64,000 nt of DNA from assembly GCA_033558025.1 (NCBI GenBank), contig JAUCEF010000004.1, positions 3,038,001 through 3,102,000 on the forward strand, given 5' to 3'. The stretch is from Phytophthora sp. 'mugwort' (lineage: Eukaryota; Oomycota; Peronosporomycetes; Peronosporales; Peronosporaceae). Position 1 is the stretch's first letter. Each line of letters starts with the position of its first letter. The position numbers and the translations under genes are program-made. Shown here piece by piece: positions 1 through 11,604 of the stretch. The notes beneath the pieces were generated by a model. That model had not been told where the DNA came from, did no database searches, and saw nothing but the letters and a program-made list of their open reading frames with translations.

Positions 1-190
1 CCGCGAAGACTGTGAGGTCGGTCGCGATGACATGGCACGAGAAAGTTTTGCAAACACAGCGTCTCGCAAAGCGACAACATTCTTGATATCAGCGGATACA
101 GTATCCGACAAGGCCATGTCCCTGCCATCTTTACCCACGAGCTGGAACCATTTCCGCCCAATCGCTGTGGAAAATTCAAGAATGCCAATT
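1..190 (-). pseudogene. Crinkler-type header fragment, cut by window edge
   Basis: The minus strand encodes a short stretch around GRKWFQLVGKDG followed by ALRDAVFAKLSRAM and, after a one-base shift, ATDLTVFA. The same order of motifs is found at 17,550-17,742 (KWFELVDEDG, RDGVFAKVSRALP, AADLTVYANRAAYDAKQ), which belongs to a longer CRN/RHS-type gene. It is therefore a paralogous header of the ubiquitin-like kind placed in front of Crinkler effector domains. The remainder lies outside the window, so whether the full gene is intact cannot be told; the shift seen here suggests decay. Confidence 0.55.
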
Positions 191-640
191 GCCACAAAAT
201 AGCCTCAACTGAGGTTGAATCACCCCGTCAGTTCGTACATCAAATGTAAGGAGGATCAGGGAAAAGCTACTCATAAAATATGCCTTCGGTCGAGATCATG
301 ACTGGACTTCTGAATTATTCAATGCAAGAACAAATTGGCCTGGCGAATTGCAGGAAGCAAATCGTTTGCTACGATGACGTGCTTCATAAAATCGCTAGGA
401 CTCTAGCTCGAGCAGATTTCTTATCAGTGATGGCTCGCGGTTCTGTTTCGTGTCCTGACAAGGAGAAAGGCTTTATTGAAATGTTATAATGCTAAATTGT
501 AATATTCCAACTCTAATTAACTCGAATCATTACAAAGCCGAAGCTGGCGAAATCGTTCATCTTCTGATGATTGTTAAAATTGGCAAGCAATCTCTCATGA
601 CGAAGTCATGTTGTGGTTTATGTTGCAACGAGGAACTATA
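191..640. other. No gene seen
   Basis: Only short, unconvincing reading frames on both strands. The first ~50 bases still resemble the upstream flank of the related header at 17.7 kb (CCTCA-CTGAGG-like palindrome in both), so the duplication reaches slightly beyond the coding part. Confidence 0.4.
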
Positions 641-1400
641 TGTTCGCTTCACTGCTGCTGCGCATGTATCATGAATCATTGATCAAACATTTGCGTAGTG
701 ATTTCGTCTGAAGAGCTTGTGTTTCCATCAACTTGTGTAAGCGCTATCTCACAGTCCCTATACCTGTCCAATTCGCTGCATTGTCTGTTTCATTAAATTG
801 CAAATTGAGTGATGCTCACGTAATTGTCACTTCTGATGTATGCCCTGGCAAGCAACTTCGGATACAAGTGCAGTGCTGCTTGTTTCGCAGGTGCCGAAGC
901 ACCTTTGTCGAAGTCAATGATAAGCACTCGCCGCGATCTTGTTGATACTTCAATACATTCTCCCATCGCAAGTCGCGATGCATCAGTTTGAGTTGATGCA
1001 GCGCAAGCAGGGCCGTGAGTAGATCATGCAGCGCATCACAAGCCGATTGACGACCGAAGGTGGTGCAATGAGGCCAAGGGATGCTAGCAACACGTGTCTT
1101 TTTTCATATTGGCCTTCACCAACGTCACCCCGTTGGGCACAGAATGCTCCTTCATTTGACCGTGCAAGATTTTTTATGATGGCTTTGCTTATAATTGATA
1201 CTCTTTCGTCAGGACATCCTGCGCCCCGACTACAGTACAGGAGATTTGTCGCCGCCTTGAGTACAATACTGACACCTTAACTGCCTCATAGGCACGAAGT
1301 TATTGATTCGAGCTTCTTGAGCCTTACACAGCAAGCTTGACCAAAGAAGATTCTAACTTCGTGCGATTTTCATCTAGCACCCAATGATCTTTTCAACATA
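641..1400 (-). pseudogene. Kinase-like fragment of Crinkler D2 type
   Basis: Reading the minus strand from about 1,300 downward gives FCAQRGDVGEGQ, LLASLGLIAPPS, then LHDLLTALLALHQLKLMHRD at about 970-1,030, LRWENVLK, and after a one-base shift LIIDFDKGAS near 905-920. HRD...N followed by DFD is the catalytic loop and metal-binding pair of protein kinases. The surrounding residues resemble the kinase domains at the C-terminus of some oomycete Crinklers. The domain is split over at least three frames, so this is a relic. The family assignment is from motif memory; another kinase family remains possible. Confidence 0.45.
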
Positions 1401-4255
1401 CTGCGTCACGGGGATCTTACTTTTCTTGTGTGTTTTTTCCCTCCTTATTTTGGCAGGGTTGGACAGTCAAACCGTCGAAGATTTCGTTGTAGACGATGAA
1501 GAGGAGGAAGAGCGTATAGCTTCAACATACTTAGCGCTGCGTCAAATGCTAAATACGTATTTTAAGTACTTGATGGGATGAAATTTGCTCCCTGTCGACT
1601 GGGCGTCAATAATGACGAGCTTCTAGGACAACAAGCACGCCATCAATTGCAGGAAAGGCTTCGAAAGCGGGATGTAAGCACCAATTCATTCTGGATTTCG
1701 GATGACACTTAAACGATCTCAGACGCTGCATTTAATGAGCCATGCGTTGTGGCCGTTCCGGCGTTCCTTCCTTCGAATGTTTTATACAAAACTAGCTGGT
1801 GGCAAACTCTTGCAGCAGAAACTTCTTGATTTATTTGCCTCGCCACGACTGCAAATTCGGGGCTGGAGACTACAACACCGAGCGAGTTTTATCGCATCGA
1901 ATCTTTGACACTTGGCTTTGTTCCATGGATTCATAAACACCTTAAAGCACGCCGCCTTGGAAAAATCGTTCTAAGTTTTCGTACGTGGACTGGCAAAAAA
2001 AAAATTGTATCGTTAAAGCTACCAGACCTCAATGCTCCACCGGTATCACTTACATAAAAACCGTTGTAGGTTGTTCCAGCACTTGATACAGAGCGATCGA
2101 TCTGACGCCAATCGTTGTTTGATAATATCATGGAGGTTCCAATACTCCTGTCGGATGTACGTATCATTATCGAATGCTATATCACAGAGTAGGAGTATTC
2201 AACACTTTTCCAAGCTTGAGTTCCTTGGCACCCTCAAGTTGTTGTTGCAAGTGAGCAGTTCAGTCAAATAAATAATAAATAAATAATGAGGATCGACGAC
2301 TTCCGTTATCTGTCTTTCTTTGCACGAGTCGGGGTGGGTGACGCTTGCTCTGACACACGCGCCACCGAATATGCTCCGCTGTGGAGTCCGAGCTCCCGCC
2401 AGCCACCGGGGAACCAGCTGTAGCGGGACCAGTGTCCACTGCTTCCTCTCCTTCCTCCATCCAAATGCCAAATGATAGATCTACGTGATGGCAAAAGAAA
2501 CGCTAGTACATGTACAGGGCCTACGGTAATTAGTCTGTGTGCCAAAATAATCTACGTTCATAAATAGTCTAAGCTCGCGGAAGGCTAGAATATTTGTTGT
2601 TTATACACAGTTTTGGAATTCACAAATAATCTGGGTTTCTGGAATTCACACATAATCCGGCCACTTCAATTTCAAAATTAGTCGCACCTGGGTCGTGCGG
2701 GTATGGATGCATGTGGTTGCTCAACACGACTGGATTCGAGTCACACAATACTCCGTTGTACCATATGATTTTGATGTGAGTGGTTCTCGAAGTGAGACAG
2801 CTACAATAATCAAGGCAAATCATCTATAAATCTAGAAAGCCTCCCAAATCTCCAGAAAGCGCTTGAAAACCCTAGAGAAGACCACGGATCTGCAGCAGAA
2901 TCACCCCATAATCGAATCGAGCAATCTAATCTATACTGCTGAACTTTCCGGATTGACTACATGTAATAGTGTTCACAAGACAGTCACTTTGTTCAGACGC
3001 GATCTTCCTTCTTGCGTCATGTGTCGTCTAGACCACGAAAATGGCAGCGTCATCGTGTCGTCTAGACCACGAAATGACAGCTTTGCACAGAGATTACCAC
3101 CCTCATTGAGGATACTGGATGGAAGAGGTGGTGGCGGGGGCGGTCCCTCGGCAACGGCGAGGTATTCGGCGACAATGCAAGCGACGAGATCGGACGGTAG
3201 GAAAAGCTGCGCTGCCCGCTCGAGTGGCCAGCACCAACCAGCCAGATGGTGGTATGACGATCATGCTGTAGTCTCTTAAATGTGTGCTAAATATTTACAT
3301 AATCACTCTGGACTATTGATTGTTGCTTTTGATTTTGTGTCGTTTCATCTGGATTTGTCCACTTCTCACTTCTCGAAGTGCCGACCAAGTGCAAGCAGTT
3401 ATAGAACCACAATTTATTTATTGGCTGACGTGTCTGATATAGCTTCTACTTCGGTGGTAAGGGTGAAGAACTTGGCTGCATAGCTGTACGCTAGACCTGA
3501 GGAATTACCTTATCTAAGTGAAAATCTACTTAAATGCAGGTTCCAGATGTCGTCGTTGGTCGATGGTAAGTGAAATGTAGTCCGTACGAACTGAACATAC
3601 CGTTCGCTTGCGACAGAGCCCCCATTCTTTTAGTATCCACCTCTCATTATTATTATCAGAATTGTCAGATCGGTAATAAATTGTCATTGGCGAGTTGCTG
3701 CCGCTGTGGTGGCGTCGATGGAGCTCAGGGAGTAGCTTTTCACTCTCATTGTCAAATTTGAGTCGTGTCGACAAAGCCCAAGTTCATGGTGGAAAAATAA
3801 GGTGTATGTGGTTCAGAAATGGAGGCTTCGAGCGTCCGGTTGCCAAGAAGCGTAAGCCCGACAGGGAGACATCATATTAGGACATGCTATTCAATGCCTC
3901 CCTGTAATCGGACGAGCTCCATTGAAACGACTGCCTCATCACTTCTGGCCAAGGTCGTAATAGTTTTGGCCTATCTGCAGCGGGGTTGCGTATCGTAGTG
4001 CGTCAGAGGAAGACATATGACTCCCCGAGTCTTAGCTGTGGTTATCCTAACCCCTAAGGTCTCCGCAGAGGCTTAGATCACTCAAGTTGTACCACTAGAG
4101 ACTCAAAGAGTCAGTATTCCTAAACCTAGGGCAATTACTCTCTTTAATGCTAAAACTGAACTGTTATTTGTTTGCTTATCTGCGGCAAAGCAGCCTATGG
4201 TGTAAGTGTATGACTCTTAACTATCTACCGTAAAACCTAGTCAAATGCATATCGA
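1401..4255. other. Long stretch without a supported gene
   Basis: Only small overlapping frames occur on both strands. A minus-strand piece near 1,700-1,930 might continue the kinase relic upstream, but no clear motif supports it. The DNA between about 2,000 and 2,800 is AT-rich and holds simple A runs. From about 3,880 to 4,255 the sequence is probably the 5' flank of the transposase relic that follows. Confidence 0.4.
3021..3081. repeat. Two-copy tandem repeat, ~34-bp unit
   Basis: GTGTCGTCTAGACCACGAAA at 3,021 recurs at 3,055, each followed by an ATG(G/A)CAGC-like tail. The second copy has lost a base in the A run. No function is evident. Confidence 0.75.
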
Positions 4256-5932
4256 GTGGCCCTGTGGCCACGTACTGAAATCCCGTTAGTCCAAGTGGTA
4301 CCAAGTACCACTTATTACGATGTGACACGTAGCACGGCTACACTCGTGTTACCTTCGTGTAACCCCGTTACACTATCGGATAGCTGTGCGAGCGAGGACG
4401 AGAAAGCTTCTGACACCTCTGTTGCTACTCCGGCGCCAAAGCGGTACACCCAAGTTGTGAGCAGCATTACAAACCGTCGCAAAGTTGCTCGATGGCTTTA
4501 AGCATATGAGCAAGAAAATGGTACGGATGGAATGTTTGCAAAAGATGTCGACCATTTTTCAGAAATTTTCAATTCAGCTACGCGGGCAGCGAACTTGCAG
4601 AAAGCAATGTATTGGTGGCGAAAACGGGAACGGATCATGGACATAAAAAGGGCAGGTTGTGATCTCAGCGCGTCGTGCAGGTGGTAGGCGTCGATCCAGC
4701 ACTAAGGTTATCGGGGGCCGAGGGCACCCAAGAAACCCGTGGGTGGAGTGGTTGTAACCACGTTTGCTTAGCGAGTTTGATCACCTCCGAAAGCTGGGTG
4801 TGATATTCGAGCCACCGCTTTTGTTGTAGTTAGCAAAGCAGATCTTGCGTGTCAGCACAGAAGATTACAATGCACGAAGTGGCAATGACAAGGGAGCACT
4901 CACCATCGACAAAATTACCTCGCGATGGATCCAAACCTTTATGAAGGCCCACCAAATCGTACTCAGGACGCAGTCGGGTAAAAGCAACTGAGTGAAGCCA
5001 AGATCGCGCACATTGAAAAGTATGTAATTTTCCATCTTGGCGAACTGCGGCAGGGGTTTGCAGACCTCGCTGGATGAACCTACAGTTGAAAATATTGACG
5101 AAACACATTTTGTGGTGGATTTCGATAACGATAAAACATTGGGATTCTCGGGTGAGAATCAGATTAAGTACGCCGATGTCGTGTTGGCGGTGAAGGCATG
5201 ACAATGGTTGTACGCCTGTCCGGCGGAGCAAGCGCGAGAATTTTCCCCCCAATGATGATCTTCATGAATGCTGAGGTGAAGCATCCTATTCGCGGCGTAA
5301 AAGATCATGTTCCAGAAGTGTGTTACCGTACCAGCAGGAAAGGATAGATGACACAAAAAACGTTTTCGCGAGTATCTTAAAGAAAAAAGGCAACAAGAGC
5401 AGACGCCCATGGACGCAAGAAGACCTTTTTTTTCTGGACAACTGCTCTGGACATCTAGAGGTCAATGGGTGTCGTGAAGAACTTGACGCTATTAATTTCG
5501 CCTAAAATCCTTCCCGTCGAACGCGACAGATCTGCGCCAGCCAGCCGACACTTTTATCATCGCAAAAATAAAAGTTGCGTGGAAGGTAAAATGGAATGGG
5601 AAAAACGTGGCGCTGATAAACGAAGGTCGCTGGCAAAAAAATGTCCGAAAGGACGGTTCGTGGTCTGGTAAACTTCAAAATCCCGGGAAAGCATTTTTAT
5701 GAAGCAGGCAGCTGAGGCGGTACGAGCGGTGAACCAGCAGAAAGATAAAAACGAAATGCTGTACGCTCGCAATGCCATGATTCGTTGTGGACTATCGCTT
5801 GGGGTTGGTGGGATGTGGTCCGATAAGCAACTGTACCCTCACCTGCAAGAGATCATCAAGAAACATCGAGTGCACTTTGACGGTGAGCCTGTGGGCTCAC
5901 ATCCTGCAGACATGACTAAGAACAAACCCTAG
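4256..5932 (+). pseudogene. Decayed pogo/Tigger-like DDE transposase
   Basis: Fragments in all three forward frames line up in the order of an oomycete DDE superfamily transposase. Near 4,470-4,650 come NRRKVARW and then ATRAANLQKAMYWWRKRE; near 5,090-5,170 come IDETHFVVDFDNDKTLGF (first catalytic Asp) and IKYADVVLAVK; near 5,430 comes FLDNCSGH (second Asp). NATDLRQPADTFIIAKIK follows near 5,520, and FDGEPVGSHPADMTKNKP ends at 5,932. Several shifts and stops separate these pieces, so the protein cannot be made. The exact superfamily (pogo/Tc1 DDE_1) is inferred from the DETHF and DNCSGH motifs. Confidence 0.6.
4289..4309. repeat. Near-perfect palindrome AAGTGGTAC-C-AAGTACCACTT type
   Basis: A 21-base self-complementary segment around 4,291-4,311 with a central mismatch sits just upstream of the transposase relic, in a stretch that also repeats GTGTTACC/GTGTAACC motifs. 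It could be a terminal or binding motif of that transposon; no partner copy at the other end was found by eye. Confidence 0.5.
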
Positions 5933-6668
5933 TGGCACATTTATACGGCTTTTGATGCGCACTTAACAACATTTCAATGTGGCTCAGTCGTTTGTGCGAC
6001 ACCGCTTCGATTCCGCTCGCGAAAATGTTTTTGTTTGCCATTCTTCAAAATTAGGCTTTGCCAATAAACAGTTTAGGTAAGACTATTTAGAGTTGCCAAA
6101 CTTAAAAACAGTTAAATAGTCTCAGCGAGACTAATTACCGTAGACACAGTAGTAAGTATTTTTATTTTATTGGACAAGGTAGGACACACCGCTGCCACAT
6201 CAAGCAGAAATTGCCCTACCCCAAGTAAGAATTGATGATATTGGTATGGCAGAGTGTCATTATCTATAGATTTAACCATAACCTATCTGCACATCCTCGT
6301 TCTATGTTGTGACAATAACAATGTGACAATAACCTATCTGCACATCCTCGTTCCATGTTGTGACAATAACAATGTGCAATAACAACATGGAACGAGGATG
6401 TGCAGATGGGTTGTGGTTAGATCTTGGCGTTTTGACACAAGTATCCACAAGCGACCACAAGACCGCAATACGTATGTACTCACCATCGCAAATAGATATC
6501 GAGGCCGGCCCGCCTTCAAAGCAACGGCGGCGATTTTTTCAGTGTTATTTCGTGTTGTGCACACATCTGCAGTTTGAGTTGTACTATGCCGTTACGAAGT
6601 TACTATCTCATCTTTCGTGATGTCAAAGCTATATAGGTAAGCAATTAACATAGGATTATTGGAGATAT
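5933..6668. other. Non-coding stretch with repeats
   Basis: No supported gene. Contains the tandem and inverted repeat described separately at 6,281-6,413 and an AT-rich part at 6,050-6,200. Confidence 0.5.
6281..6413. repeat. Tandem plus inverted repeat able to form a long hairpin
   Basis: A ~49-bp unit containing CTATCTGCACATCCTCGTTC followed by ATGTTGTGACAATAACAATGTG occurs at about 6,283 and again at about 6,332. A third copy of the core lies in inverted orientation at about 6,382-6,413 (ACAACATGGAACGAGGATGTG). The second and third copies form ~29-bp arms around a ~22-base loop. Confidence 0.8.
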
Positions 6669-7346
6669 TTAACTTAAAAGCACCTTGAGCAGGTAGTGGA
6701 ATCTTAGTAACTTGGCGTCGGATGGAATATCTAGAGTCTCAAACAGATAGCTCTCCACAAACGCCAACACGAGCACTCCGCAGATGTTGTCATCTATTTG
6801 CTGAAAATACCTGCTGACATATCTGCGTCCGCCACTTTCTTTTGGAAGTATGGGCAAGAAAACGCTCATGGAAACACCATCAACTAAGTCGATCGTATCC
6901 TTGTTGTTGCGAAGATCCATGGCAGTGTGCACGTACGTCTTTAGACTAATACCGAGACCGCGCCAATGGTTCGTGTTCATCCGCAAAGCTCCATCAATCT
7001 TGTCGTCGCTGGTTTCGACAATTTTGTTCTCTTTCAGCCATTCTAACCTTTCATCGTCACTTCTAATTGCCATCAACTGAATAGCGGACGTGTTTGCACT
7101 CCGTGCGTGCGGTCGACTGTTTGCGTCAGCGCAGACGATAGACATTGCTGCTGTCATTGAAACATCTTCTGCCTCTTCGTGAACCAGACGGAGCAGCGCC
7201 CTCTCCTCGTCGCCCTTCAGCTTAAAACAGGTTAGACAAGTGCAAACACCTTCCGGCTTTACGAGGGTTCCGTCGCCGAACAGAGACCCCAGTTGAGCTT
7301 TCTCCACATCAACTCCTTTAATCCATTCGATACATTCTTGAATCAT
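6669..7346 (-). CDS. Ulp1/C48-like cysteine protease ORF, transposon-associated
   Basis: An open 225-codon frame. The last third reads NTNHWRGLGISL, then about 65 residues on QQIDDNICGVLVLAFVESYL. The HW and Q-x-D-x-x-x-C-G pattern with a hydrophobic helix after the Cys is what is seen around the catalytic His, oxyanion Gln and Cys of SUMO-protease (Ulp1) folds. A CxC pair (CTCLTC) lies near residue 35. It is on the same strand and just downstream of a decayed MULE/SWIM-type transposase, and plant and protist MULEs are known to carry Ulp1-like domains. The N-terminal half has no recognised domain. Classification is moderate; the catalytic Asp is not certain. Confidence 0.45.
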   Translation of the reverse strand: MIQECIEWIKGVDVEKAQLGSLFGDGTLVKPEGVCTCLTCFKLKGDEERALLRLVHEEAEDVSMTAAMSIVCADANSRPHARSANTSAIQLMAIRSDDERLEWLKENKIVETSDDKIDGALRMNTNHWRGLGISLKTYVHTAMDLRNNKDTIDLVDGVSMSVFLPILPKESGGRRYVSRYFQQIDDNICGVLVLAFVESYLFETLDIPSDAKLLRFHYLLKVLLS

Positions 7347-8065
7347 TCTGAAAGCATTTCGGATTCCGTGTCAGCCTCCCATGGTGTATATGCAGTTACC
7401 CGTTATTTTGGGGTAAATGGTCGAGTGGCCATGCTGGAATTTTAGCAAAATCGCTTCGTCTCGCAGTTCTGTGTGCAGCTGTTCTCTGTATTCGCTTCGA
7501 CATTTTCCTATCAAGTAAACACAATGCTCCACCCAGTCAAGTGGAAGCATACGCTGCAGGCATCATCATTTTTGTTGGCGGCGCATGAGCTTAAAGCTGG
7601 CACAGCTACATACAGGTGCGGCGACTCGTCCTCAGTTGGGATTTTGGAAATCACAGCGACCTGGTGCACGTAGCCATACATTGATTGTACGTGACCGTGC
7701 CTTTGTCGAAACGGCGTTCAAGCTCTGCTAAATTTGCAGCCCCTATCTCGACGGGAGGTTTCGCTTCCTGAATAAAAGCCGTGTTCTGCTGAAACGTTTT
7801 TTTTTTCCTCGTTCGAACTGACGCTGGCGTAGCGTCCGCCTGGATCGTCCAGGAGGTTTCACTGTCTCAGTAATGCACCATAGTCTTGGCCTTATCATTT
7901 TTTCCGGTTCTTTTCCACTCTGTGTCCACGTGATCATCACCATTCTTGTCACTGTCGTCATCGAAAAGTAAGATTTCAGGGACTGTAGGTTGCTCACGAA
8001 CTCGACAGCTTCACGGTTGTTTGTGTCAGGTGCGTCATCGGTGCTGTCTTCGCCCTTCTCATCAT
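7347..8065. other. Degenerate spacer between transposon ORFs
   Basis: Only a short minus-strand frame (7,743-7,997) with a basic tail is open. It may be debris of the neighbouring transposase or its host-like extension; no motif recognised. Confidence 0.35.
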
Positions 8066-10174
8066 CTATGGGGAGAGCGTGCCGTCATCGACAAGGTTGA
8101 GTTTCAACATGTGACTCAGATTCTGATCCACCTTGTGACGGAGGTTCTGGCTCGGCTTGTGGAGTTCGTATCTCGGATTGTGGAGATTCTGGCTCCACTG
8201 GCGACGGTAGTGGCTCGGCTTGTGGTTCCTTTTGTGTCCTTCAAGCACTGCACATGCTTTCTCGATCCCAGCAGCATCGAGCCGCGCCAACGCGTCAGCG
8301 AGCCGATCTACCAGCCGAAGCGCTTTGCGAAAGAGGGGCGCCTCGTACATGCTGATCGTCTCTGACAGTTGTTTCGTGCTTTTTACTGCTTCCAGGTATT
8401 TTTCAGACTGCGTTGTAGGTCGCACCTGAGATCTCGGGACATATGCACTCTCCGCAAACACAGTTACTTTCCACTCGTGATTCCCAAAATTCTCCAACAT
8501 ATTCGCGGAGTTGAATCGCCATCGGTACGCGATAAATTCAAACGGAATCAGGGTATCGTACTGATGCAGCTCCCTCAAGTACATAAGGTGACGACACGGG
8601 AGTTTCCTTGTCTTTCCAAGTATACAGTGCTAAGTCCACATCGCGGCATCCACGATACATAACAAATCTGCGCTCGAGATTAGAAATTTTTCATGGGTTT
8701 GGGTGTGCACATTATAAACGTAGATACGCTAACTGCAATGTCGTATTGCTCTTTGACAAAATCGCATGCCTACTTATAATCTGCGCCAGCCTAGCAAGCT
8801 CCGGAGAAGTGTGATTTACCATATAAATCACTCGCCCGACCCCCGATACCATAGTCGTGAATTGTTTCTCCTTGTAATTGGCCTACCGAATCAAACTCGT
8901 CAATCTCTCATCCAATTCAACTTCCCTGTCTACAACCGTTTTAATTTGCTACCAAGACGATTCCAAGCGATTATTTGTTGAGTTTCCTAGGTGCTCCACA
9001 TTTTCGCGAAGGAACGAGCTCCACATTGCTCGATATTCGTGCCAATTCTCCAAAACATATATCCTAAAAAGTAGGAACGCCATTGTTTTCATTTTCAACT
9101 TCGGAATCTGTTACACCCAGCTCCATTTCATAAAGTCGCAACACTTCTGATACTCCTCCTCCGTTTGCGCTCGAACAATCACGCTAGCGATAGTTTTTTT
9201 TAAGTCGAGCTCACTGAACGTCATTGAGTCCATACTCTGTCTTTGCAATTCTCTCCTGTATGTTCTTAATAGCGTGAAAATTGACAGAGGAGAAGATGAG
9301 CTTCTGGCATTTCTTCAGCAAAGACTTCAATCTCATTGACATTTTTGTCTACCATGATGAACCGAACGTCCCGCCAGGAGGATTGCATTTCTTGAATTGC
9401 TGGATGAAATGGCGCAAGGTGTCTGCGCGTTCGTCGGTCATCAGAGAGTGCTAGCAAAATAGACACAACATCATGAATTAGACAAGCCACACTATACCAG
9501 AAACAAACACAAGATGCCACATTTAGGTGCACACAATCTACTACAAGTACAATTCATCTAGAATACTTTTGCAACCAGAACCTTGCCGAACCTGCACATG
9601 CTGCCTGTGGCCTAGAGAATCGTGGACCATAAAGGAGAAGAGCTTGTAGCGGAACGAATTCGTATCGTGTGTAGCATCCACCAACAACATTTCCGGGGAA
9701 GTTGCGAAAAGAGATCATATGTGCGATTTCATCGCGTCACAATCTAGATTCGAATCATAAAACGGTGAGTATACCGGAACCAAAATACATTCACACAAAG
9801 CATAACATACCTTGTCGCCCTGGCGTTTAACATCAACGTGGGCAACCCCGAAGGCTTCCTTCTGGCAAAAACGGTCTAAGGTCTCCGAAACTCGGCGTCA
9901 GCCCAGCTTGCTCTTGATGCTTGAGTTTGGCGACCAGATTGTGGACATCAATCATGTCGGGTTCGCAGTCTCTATTGTCCCAGATGTATTTAGGATTTTT
10001 GTGTGCAAGACCCGCTTGACGTAGCGTGTTCACCGTAACGAGCTCCTCGTCATGCAAATCCAAGCGATTGTTTTGCAAACGCTTGTAAGCTTCCCTCCCT
10101 ATGTCATGGTTGTGTTGTGTGCTGTGGAGGGGAACCCGGTAAAAATAGTGACCACCTTCTCGTTGTAGCAACAC
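8066..10174 (-). pseudogene. Decayed SWIM/FAR1-related MULE-type transposase
   Basis: In minus-strand order: a FAR1-like DNA-binding piece (10,174-9,833) with HSTQHNHDIGREAYKRLQNN and a DVHNLVAKLK stretch; a transposase core at 9,532-9,266 with FIMVDKNVNEIEVFAEEMPE and AHLLLCQF; then 9,260-8,600 with WHEYRAMWSSFLRENVEHL, STNNRLESSW and LDERLTSLIR-like pieces; and an open tail 8,584-8,066. VDKN...E...FP(E)A...LLCQFH and NTNNRLES are typical of the ZSWIM1/3-type RNase H-like transposases abundant in Phytophthora. Stops and shifts separate the segments. The Ulp1-like ORF downstream could be its partner. Confidence 0.6.
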
Positions 10175-10918
10175 GTTTATTTACATGAAATATGGCACAA
10201 AATATAACAATAATTAATGTGTGTACGATCATGTGTTTTGATTGTGGAGATTACCTTCGCGCCGCCGCCCATAGTCCGCACATTTTGGCCCGGGCGTTTG
10301 CTTTTACCCCGGTTCCTGTGCTTTCCCACATGAAGGCATCTAACTACCAGTAGGAAGGTAATCTAGTAGATGTCGGTACCGGTTGGTATTGGTACCGGTA
10401 TCAGGTATTGATATCCGCATGAAGTATCGGTATTGGTATTAAGGAAGTTTTGCCTGTACATGTACAATGAAGTGAATTGTACCAACATGTCCACCAGATC
10501 GCAAACGCTTTTTGTCGTGAGTTGTGCAGTCTACTACCAGCTGCGTGAATAAATCATAATCCCAGCCAGCCAGCAAGTAGGGGGTATTTTTTTGCTCGCG
10601 AAGCGATTTCCCCAATCGCTCACAAAATGTTTTCTGCACCAGCACGTCCGGCAACCTATGCACGTAAAATAAGCTATGGTTGCTTTTACCAAACTAATGC
10701 TTATCGTTTAGCAAAATAGAATCGAGGCAAAAGAGGACTAGCGTTATCCTGTACGACAAGGATGCTCCATTCTACTGCGTGACTCTCTCTTGATGTAAAA
10801 TTTTGGCATATTCAACACCCAAGACAATTGTCCTAATGATCGCACCGCCTTCCCAACTCGTCGACAACAACCCGCACTTCTTGATATGTTGCACCATTTC
10901 GCAGTCATCCGTCAAATC
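10175..10918. other. Spacer with low-complexity patch
   Basis: A minus frame at 10,439-10,663 is open but unrecognised. Positions 10,370-10,445 are a degenerate GGTACCGGTATTGGTATC-type simple repeat. No other feature is supported. Confidence 0.4.
10370..10445. repeat. GGTACCGGT/GGTATT simple repeat
   Basis: Alternating GGTACC, GGTATT, GGTATC and ATCGGTATT units without a fixed period; probably microsatellite-like. Confidence 0.6.
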
Positions 10919-11224
10919 TTAAACGGGCAGTTGGATTACATCTGGGTCTCTTGCATGTCTGACGCGTTTGGCACTTGCAAAAATGATTACACAACTTCTC
11001 ACGCCTTTGACAACGCATCGCTTCGTATCACAACCAGTCTTGCAGTTGCACGTAGAATCTTGAATGGGTGAATGGATCGAATCATTCTTGATCGCTTGCC
11101 ACAACTCGTGGTAGACATCTTTCAACAAGGCTGTACCAACATTCTCCTCCTCATGAACAAAGTTATCTGGGGCAACAAATAACCCCTTGATTGCCAGATT
11201 CTTCGATTTCGCAAGCACTCTCAC
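10919..11224 (-). pseudogene. CXC (tesmin/TSO1-like) zinc-cluster fragment
   Basis: The minus strand encodes CNCKTGCDTKRC, and one base out of frame FCKCQTRQTCKRPRCN, which together have the cysteine spacing of CXC domains that bind zinc in DNA-binding proteins. Before it comes LFVAPDNFVHEEENVGTALL, unrecognised. The shift in the middle of the domain marks it as broken. It abuts the 3' end of the CRN/RHS-type gene on the same strand; whether it belongs to it or to the MULE on the other side is unclear. Confidence 0.4.
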
Positions 11225-11604
11225 AAGTTGAAAAATGACGCCAGCGACGTATGCGTCTTGGCAATCGTTACATTGATGCCAACTAACGTCGTGTCAGTAA
11301 CCAGGATAATATCGACGCCAGCATAATTGAAAATTCGAGAGTCCAAGAGAATCCACCACGACTTAGTTCCCCTTGCTTGGGTCACCTGGTTGAGCATTAA
11401 CTCTTCAGTTCCAGGGGCGAAGTAAATTCTCTTAATGCTCCAATCGTTGGGTCGCGGACAGATCCCGACTACACCTTGGTGACATATCTGGGCCTTGATG
11501 ATTTCTTGTGCATTAAAGCCAAGAACAGATCGGTTTAGTGCATGCTGCATCAGGTCGGGCCATCGCGGCAGCAAACCATCAGCCGCAGACTTCATCAACC
11601 GTAC

